A stretch of 64,000 bases of DNA from Parapedobacter luteus (GTDB lineage: Bacteria; Bacteroidota; Bacteroidia; Sphingobacteriales; Sphingobacteriaceae): the NCBI RefSeq assembly GCF_900168055.1, contig NZ_FUYS01000006.1, forward strand, positions 1 to 64,000, given 5' to 3'. Position 1 is the first letter of the stretch, and every line of letters begins with the position of its first letter. The notes beneath the pieces were generated by a model. The model ran no database searches. It was given only the letters and a program-made list of their open reading frames with translations, and was not told the origin of the DNA. A program made the position numbers and the translations under genes. Shown here one piece after another: positions 59,515 through 64,000 of the stretch.

Positions 59515-61281
59515 CTATTCAACCCGTTTTACTTCACTCCTCGCGGACACCCCGTTTTCATTGATCGCCTCGATGGCAAAGTAGTAAGGCTTTTGGCTGT
59601 CCATCGCCTTGTAATAATACTCGTTGGCACCATGCACCATGATGCAGTTGTACAGCTTATCCGGTGCCAGGCCGGTATAGATGTTGTACGCATACGCGTC
59701 GTCTACGGGGCTCCACTTGATCCACGCACTACGCTTATCTTTTTCCGTGCGCATGACGATAAAATCCTCCACCGAATCAGGCTTGCGGCCCTGCCCCCTC
59801 CCAAACACGCGAAGGCCGCTGATGGCAAATTTTCCGGTAGGCATGTGTATGTTTTCCAGCCGGATATACCGCGCTTGTACCGGAGCCTCAAGTTCCACGT
59901 AATCATGCGGGACATCGGTATCATTTTGGCTCTTATCTACCAGTATCTTCCAGCGTTTGCCGTCCTCCGAGTAAGATAGGATGTATTGGTGATATATGCC
60001 CTGCATTTTACCTAAATAGGCACTATCTGCATCCTGATCGGCATAATTAATCTGGACGGCGTGTACGGTACTGACGGCTCCAAGATCACTTTGTATCCAT
60101 TCGCCCTTATCGCCGCTGGCGGCGCTCCAATAGGTCTTCATGCTCTCATCCACGGCATGGTTTGCCGGATACGCCGCGCCAAGGGTGGAAGACACTTGCA
60201 CCGGCTTGTTGTAATTGAGCAGCATCCAGCCCGTAAACCTGCTCCGCAGATGATCAGTAGGTCCGTCGGGCAGATAATGCGGATAATCCCCAAATGCGGT
60301 GTTACAATACATCACACCGTCAGCATCGAACCCCGCGGGCCACATGCCCAGCCTCCGTTCGAAATTATTTTTTACGCCTAAGACAACGGTTGCCACATGC
60401 CAATAGTTGCCATCGTTATCCTGGAATGTCGCCCCATGTCCCGCGCCCCGCGAAAAGCCACCAGGTTTATAGCTCAGTGGGTCAGACTGTGTTGCAAACG
60501 GACCCAGGGGGCTGTCACCAACAGCCACCCCATCGGCATACCCGCTGAACTCAGTGCCCGGGGCTGCATATTGCAGGTAATACTTACCGTTGTGCTTGGT
60601 CATGTGGGCCCCCTCGATAAACGGGTCGAGAAAGGTATTATCCATGTATTCGCCGAAGCGCTGCCAACCGTAGCGCCAGTCTTCCAGCAGATATAGCTCC
60701 TTACGGGTGCCTATCGGTTCCATGGTCTGCCGGTTCAATTCGATGCCGTAAAGTGGATAACGGTTGCTGCTACCATTATACATGTAGAAGCGGCCATCAT
60801 CATCTGTAAAAAAATCCGGGTCCCAGCCGCCTATGGCGAACGAGTCGACCAGCGGCTGCCACTCGTTGGCCTTGGGGTTGGTACTCATCCAGATGGTAAA
60901 CTTGTCCGTATAGGTAGAGCCGAATACAAGCATGGTATCGCCCACGATTCCCACAGCCGGTGCACAGAGCTCATCATACACATCCCCGTTCCACGGACGC
61001 AAAAATTTCTTGGACACAAAGTTCCATTTCGACAAGTCGCTGCTCCACCAATAGCCCCACTGATTGGTGCTAAAGAGATAGTAGTCGCCCTTGTAGTTCA
61101 CAATGACGGGATCAGCCGTGGCGCGATGCCGCCCCCATTCCGAAAAATTAGGAATCGGTGTATAACCATAGTCGATATTTATCGGATTGCAGTACGTGCG
61201 CGGTACCTGGGCGCGGATGGTTCCGCTGCATAGCAACCAAGCTCCAATAACCAACCAACCATATTTCCAATGATGTTTCAT
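59515..61281 (-). CDS. Exported GH43-like enzyme with discoidin and Fn3 domains, second paralogue
   Basis: The product has 588 residues from ATG 61281 (MKHHWKYGWLVIGAWLL), chosen for its signal peptide. The frame extends 19 codons upstream into a repeat tract and is probably not translated there. The domain order is the same as in the gene after the sulfatase: GH43 propeller (base in ATADPVIVNY, Asp57; modulator in GGWDPDFF, Asp154 or Asp156; acid in PFIEGAHM, Glu223), discoidin-type module and Fn3 module. The two differ throughout but share the layout and the phrase GKYYLQYAAPGT. They have probably diverged to act on two linkages of one glycan. Confidence 0.87.
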   Translation of the reverse strand: MKHHWKYGWLVIGAWLLCSGTIRAQVPRTYCNPINIDYGYTPIPNFSEWGRHRATADPVIVNYKGDYYLFSTNQWGYWWSSDLSKWNFVSKKFLRPWNGDVYDELCAPAVGIVGDTMLVFGSTYTDKFTIWMSTNPKANEWQPLVDSFAIGGWDPDFFTDDDGRFYMYNGSSNRYPLYGIELNRQTMEPIGTRKELYLLEDWRYGWQRFGEYMDNTFLDPFIEGAHMTKHNGKYYLQYAAPGTEFSGYADGVAVGDSPLGPFATQSDPLSYKPGGFSRGAGHGATFQDNDGNYWHVATVVLGVKNNFERRLGMWPAGFDADGVMYCNTAFGDYPHYLPDGPTDHLRSRFTGWMLLNYNKPVQVSSTLGAAYPANHAVDESMKTYWSAASGDKGEWIQSDLGAVSTVHAVQINYADQDADSAYLGKMQGIYHQYILSYSEDGKRWKILVDKSQNDTDVPHDYVELEAPVQARYIRLENIHMPTGKFAISGLRVFGRGQGRKPDSVEDFIVMRTEKDKRSAWIKWSPVDDAYAYNIYTGLAPDKLYNCIMVHGANEYYYKAMDSQKPYYFAIEAINENGVSARSEVKRVE

Positions 61282-61376
61282 GCTTTTTATGCTGTATGCG
61301 TTATGCCTATAGCTTACGGTGTTCTGACCACTCATCACTGCTCACCGACCATTCACCACCGATCACGGATCACCAA
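61279..61376 (-). repeat. Degenerate 7-bp repeat tract before the GH43 start codon
   Basis: Read on the minus strand from 61376 to 61279, the sequence splits without gaps into 14 heptads. The first seven mostly follow the pattern N-N-N-G-T-G-A/G (for example TTGGTGA, TCGGTGA). Then come a transition around ACCGTAA and units of the form GCATAAN (GCATAAC, GCATACA, GCATAAA). The last heptad contains the start codon of the GH43 gene. The drift from one unit type to another inside a fixed 7-bp phase is unusual. No protein coding is suggested. Confidence 0.65.
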
Positions 61377-61383
61377 CTACCCA

Positions 61384-62724
61384 TTAAATCTCCGGGCTTT
61401 CGAATCCCAGCTTTTTCAATCCTTCTTTAATTTCTGGTGCCCCCATAAACAGTTTCCAGAGCAACCCACTGCGGTAGTTTTCAATCATCACAGGTATCGG
61501 CCCCTGGTCGATTGCGAGGTAACGTTGGGGGAACCAATCGGCTGTTTCGCTGTACGCATCATAAAATCCGTATTTGCCCCACACCTTATCCCCCAAGTGC
61601 TCATACAAGTAGCGTATTACCTCCATACTGTATTCGGGCGTGTACGGAAAAGAAGACAGCGCCGCCGTAGGCGCAATGACACCCAAGTCTTCGTCGGGAT
61701 TGTGAGCTGCGTACCCCTTTATGGAATAGCTTGCCGTGAGCCCCCAGGCATTGGGCCCATACCCTTTGAAACCCTTCGGGTTTTCGATACAATACTCACG
61801 ATGGATAAGCGCATGACTCGTGTTGAGCTGCCAATAGTCGGCGTACCGGTCTTTCAATCCCTTGGGATTGAGGCCGAGGTACGAATAGTGCGACCAAAAC
61901 AGCGGCCCTACTCCCGTGCTGTCCCTGACGTTGTGGCGCAACTCAATCGGGTGGCCATAACGTTCGGCATTTGACTTAATAGCGCCTCCACGGGCCCACC
62001 CTTCATGGTACACTTCAGCAGGGACGCCGTGGGTCGGCGAAGAGGCGGCCAATATATAGGTAATGAGGCATTCATCATAGCCCCTTATGGGATGGTTGGC
62101 GGCCCAGCCCGCCGTGGGGCTCCAGTGCCAGTACAGCACGTTTTGTCCGCCTTGGCGATACCAGTCCCATTCAATAGCTTTCCAGAGGGCATCGGCGCGT
62201 GCAGCCAATTGCTTTTCGTATTCATCGCCCTGCTGGAAATATTCCCTCACGCAGATCAGCGCCTGCGCCATGAAAGCGGTTTCTACCAAATCACCGCCAT
62301 TGTCATTTTTGCTGAAAGGCTTTGCCTTACCCGTTGGGCCTTCAAGCCAATGTGGCCAAGCGCCATGGAAGCGGTCGGCTTTTTCGAGGTAACCAATGAC
62401 CCGCTCAAATCGCTCGACACCTTCCTGCCGCGTGATGAATTCGCGCTCGATACCCACCAATAGTGCCATCAGGCCAAAGCCACTGCCACCGATGGTAACG
62501 ACATCCTCGTCATTCTGCGGATATTCACCATCGATATGGATACGCTCTCGCGCCATACCCGACACCGGCTCGGCACCTTCCCAAAAGTATTGGAAAGTTT
62601 GGCGTTGCACCAGGGTAAGCAGGGAATCGTCGGATAGTGAAGTCGGTTGCCCTTCATTATTTGTAGGTGTTGTATGACAGGCGAGAAACAGCCCAAACAA
62701 CGCAATTGATAACAAAACTCTCAT
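61384..62724 (-). CDS. GH144 beta-1,2-glucanase-like lipoprotein
   Basis: The product has 446 residues from ATG 62724 (MRVLLSIALFGLFLAC, lipobox cysteine at residue 16). The frame extends 20 codons upstream, past the terminator-like hairpin, which I reject. It belongs to the family often labelled 'glucoamylase-like', whose characterised Chitinophaga member is an endo-beta-1,2-glucanase (GH144). Motifs include LVQRQTFQYFWEGAEPVSGMARER, DNGGDLVETAFMAQALI, RGYDECLITYILAASSPTHGVP, GPLFWSHYSYLGLNP and WGLTASYSIKGY. It follows the SusD gene by 63 nt. A surface or periplasmic role in cutting beta-1,2-glucan is likely, with the GH3 enzyme finishing the oligosaccharides. Confidence 0.85.
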   Translation of the reverse strand: MRVLLSIALFGLFLACHTTPTNNEGQPTSLSDDSLLTLVQRQTFQYFWEGAEPVSGMARERIHIDGEYPQNDEDVVTIGGSGFGLMALLVGIEREFITRQEGVERFERVIGYLEKADRFHGAWPHWLEGPTGKAKPFSKNDNGGDLVETAFMAQALICVREYFQQGDEYEKQLAARADALWKAIEWDWYRQGGQNVLYWHWSPTAGWAANHPIRGYDECLITYILAASSPTHGVPAEVYHEGWARGGAIKSNAERYGHPIELRHNVRDSTGVGPLFWSHYSYLGLNPKGLKDRYADYWQLNTSHALIHREYCIENPKGFKGYGPNAWGLTASYSIKGYAAHNPDEDLGVIAPTAALSSFPYTPEYSMEVIRYLYEHLGDKVWGKYGFYDAYSETADWFPQRYLAIDQGPIPVMIENYRSGLLWKLFMGAPEIKEGLKKLGFESPEI

Positions 62725-62743
62725 TCGGATTAAGAAAATTAAA

Positions 62744-62779
62744 TAAAAAGGACAGATGGATGTTACCAACACCGTCCTT
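62744..62779 (-). terminator. Hairpin with T-run between susD and the GH144 gene
   Basis: On the minus strand AAGGAC (62779-62774) pairs with GTCCTT (62753-62748), with additional weak pairing inside and a TTTTTATTT tail. It lies inside the gene series, so it may partly attenuate enzyme genes relative to susCD. Confidence 0.55.
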
Positions 62780-62787
62780 GTCAAGGA

Positions 62788-64000
62788 TTACCGGTAGTCC
62801 GGATTCTGCTCAAGTACTCCACCGGAACGGTCGATTTCGACCTGCGGAATTGGGATGAACCGATGCCGCGGTTGATAGCTCGTCTTACCCGCCGCGTGGA
62901 ACGTCTCCACGTCTATACCCCATCTGACCAGATCATAGAAGCGTTCGTTTTCCATACCCAGTTCTACCTGTCGCTCATGCCGAATGGCTTGGCGAAGCTC
63001 CTCTTGATCGCGTGTAGTCACCGGCGGCAATATATCAACATTCGCTCCCCTGGCACGGGCCCGCACCTGTTCGAGGTATTCCAAAGCCAAATCCGTATTC
63101 CCCATTTCGTTTGCGGCCTCCGCAGCCATGAGCACCACATCAGCATACCGTATCACCCGAAAATTAAACCATTGCCCTTGGCGACTGCCGGTGGATCTCC
63201 GGATCGATGGATTTGTATACACCTTTTTGTTCCAGTAATCTCGTTCAAGTCCGCCGGGAATACGTTCGCCGTACGGCGCGTTCACACTGTCGGAATAAAG
63301 TACCGTGACATCCTTCCGCGGGTCGCCCTCTTCGAATGCGCTCAATAAGATTTCATTGGGCACATTCCAACCCCACCCCAGATCGAACTCGCCTGCTCCC
63401 CGAACACCCTGCCTGCTAGCCAATGTGATGCCTAGGCCCGTATTATTTTGCGTATAATGGGCCTGAATTTCAAAAACAGACTCCCTGCTGTTTTCGCTTT
63501 CCTCCCGGAATATCATATCGTAAGGGACACTTAAGTCGTATTCGCCAGATGAGATAACCGCTTCAGCCGCAGCTAATGCAGCGCCCCAACTCCCCCTCGC
63601 TAAATGCGTTTTTGCCTGCAAAGCCAACGCCGCGCCGCGTGTAATCCGTCCGCTGAACCGTTCTTCCCACCGATTGGGCAGTACGGCAACGGCAGCGTTC
63701 AGGTCTTCATCAATCAACGCGTAAATCTCCGCAATGCTCGATTTGGGTACGATGGCTTGATCTTGTGTATAGATCCTGAAATCTATCTTCGGCACTTCAC
63801 CAAATGTGCGGACCAAATTGAAATAGGCAAACGCCCGGACAAACCTTGCCTCACCGACATTGACAGCAGTCAATTCCGTTGGGTTTTCCAGACTATCTGC
63901 ATCATTGATCAGGTTGTTGGTCAGCGCAATCAAGCTGTAATGATTGGTCCAATAATTATTGATCAACCAGTAATCCAGCGGATAGCCAAAGTCATCAAAT
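62788..64000 (-). CDS. SusD/RagB-family lipoprotein, partial (N-terminus off the right edge)
   Basis: The frame is open to the edge of the window: codons upstream of 63966 read FDDFGYPLDYW, so the gene continues beyond 64000 and its signal peptide is missing. The visible 403 residues are the C-terminal part of a SusD protein. They include VRAFAYFNLVRTFGEVP, AVAVLPNRWEERFSGRITRGAALALQAKTHLARGSW and the signature AIRHERQVELGMENERFYDLVRWGID, ending VEIDRSGGVLEQNPDYR. Its SusC partner is expected just beyond the right edge. It heads the GH144-GH43-sulfatase-GH43-GH3 series and would bind the target glycan. Confidence 0.92.
   Translation of the reverse strand, partial: FDDFGYPLDYWLINNYWTNHYSLIALTNNLINDADSLENPTELTAVNVGEARFVRAFAYFNLVRTFGEVPKIDFRIYTQDQAIVPKSSIAEIYALIDEDLNAAVAVLPNRWEERFSGRITRGAALALQAKTHLARGSWGAALAAAEAVISSGEYDLSVPYDMIFREESENSRESVFEIQAHYTQNNTGLGITLASRQGVRGAGEFDLGWGWNVPNEILLSAFEEGDPRKDVTVLYSDSVNAPYGERIPGGLERDYWNKKVYTNPSIRRSTGSRQGQWFNFRVIRYADVVLMAAEAANEMGNTDLALEYLEQVRARARGANVDILPPVTTRDQEELRQAIRHERQVELGMENERFYDLVRWGIDVETFHAAGKTSYQPRHRFIPIPQVEIDRSGGVLEQNPDYR

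Noticed and set aside
61279-61376. CRISPR-like array
   Set aside because: Units are 7 bp with no spacers and there are no cas genes in the window.

Overview
This window looks like the chromosome of a Bacteroidota species, probably a sphingobacterial relative; the exact genus cannot be read from it. The evidence is four SusC-type receptor genes, each followed by a SusD lipoprotein gene, plus a fifth SusD cut by the right edge. Several promoters fit the Bacteroidota form (TTTG, about 19 nt, TAnnTTTG), Shine-Dalgarno sequences are mostly absent, and secreted glycoside hydrolases and TlpA-like proteins are common. I saw no rRNA, tRNA or CRISPR.

Layout. (1) 1-289: one end of an IS66-type element with an accessory tnpA reading off the left edge. 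Its end appears to supply the -33 box for the first SusC/SusD pair (356-5095), which ends at a terminator. (2) 5270-20296: a unit opened by a clear SAM-I (S-box) riboswitch. It encodes an exported M20 amidohydrolase, a TlpA-like thioredoxin and a SusC/SusD pair. A hairpin and a second promoter region follow, then another SusC/SusD pair and an exported M14 metallocarboxypeptidase. This reads as peptide or acyl-amino-acid scavenging tied to methionine/SAM status, which is an inference. (3) 37972 down to 20365, minus strand: SusC, SusD, a GH42-like clan-A hydrolase, a DUF6259-like hydrolase, three tandem GH171 (NamZ/DUF1343) genes, murQ, a sodium:solute symporter and a classical TonB receptor. 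Several of these genes overlap by 1 to 17 nt. It looks like a dedicated N-acetylmuramic-acid salvage locus, although no MurNAc kinase lies in the window.

(4) 37973-38847: a large intergenic region with tandem ATGCAT repeats, a degenerate 11-bp phased repeat array and a possible small RNA. (5) 38848-46241: galK, galM and a three-gene phosphorelay set (REC-HK, a large hybrid HK and a single-domain receiver), spaced 2 to 25 nt apart. (6) argH (minus), then an S9 peptidase gene. A consensus promoter and a terminator then bracket about 210 nt with no real gene, which is a small-RNA candidate. (7) A Crp/Fnr gene is divergent from an mhqO/mhqD-like quinone-detoxification set with small GNAT and cupin genes. 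(8) 64000 down to 53944, minus strand: a glycan locus with SusD (partial), GH144 beta-1,2-glucanase, GH43, sulfatase, GH43 and GH3. Just ahead of the first GH43 start is a degenerate heptad repeat tract.

Coordinates use the starts I judged most likely. Several open frames run further upstream, and in those cases the chosen start places the signal peptide at the N-terminus.
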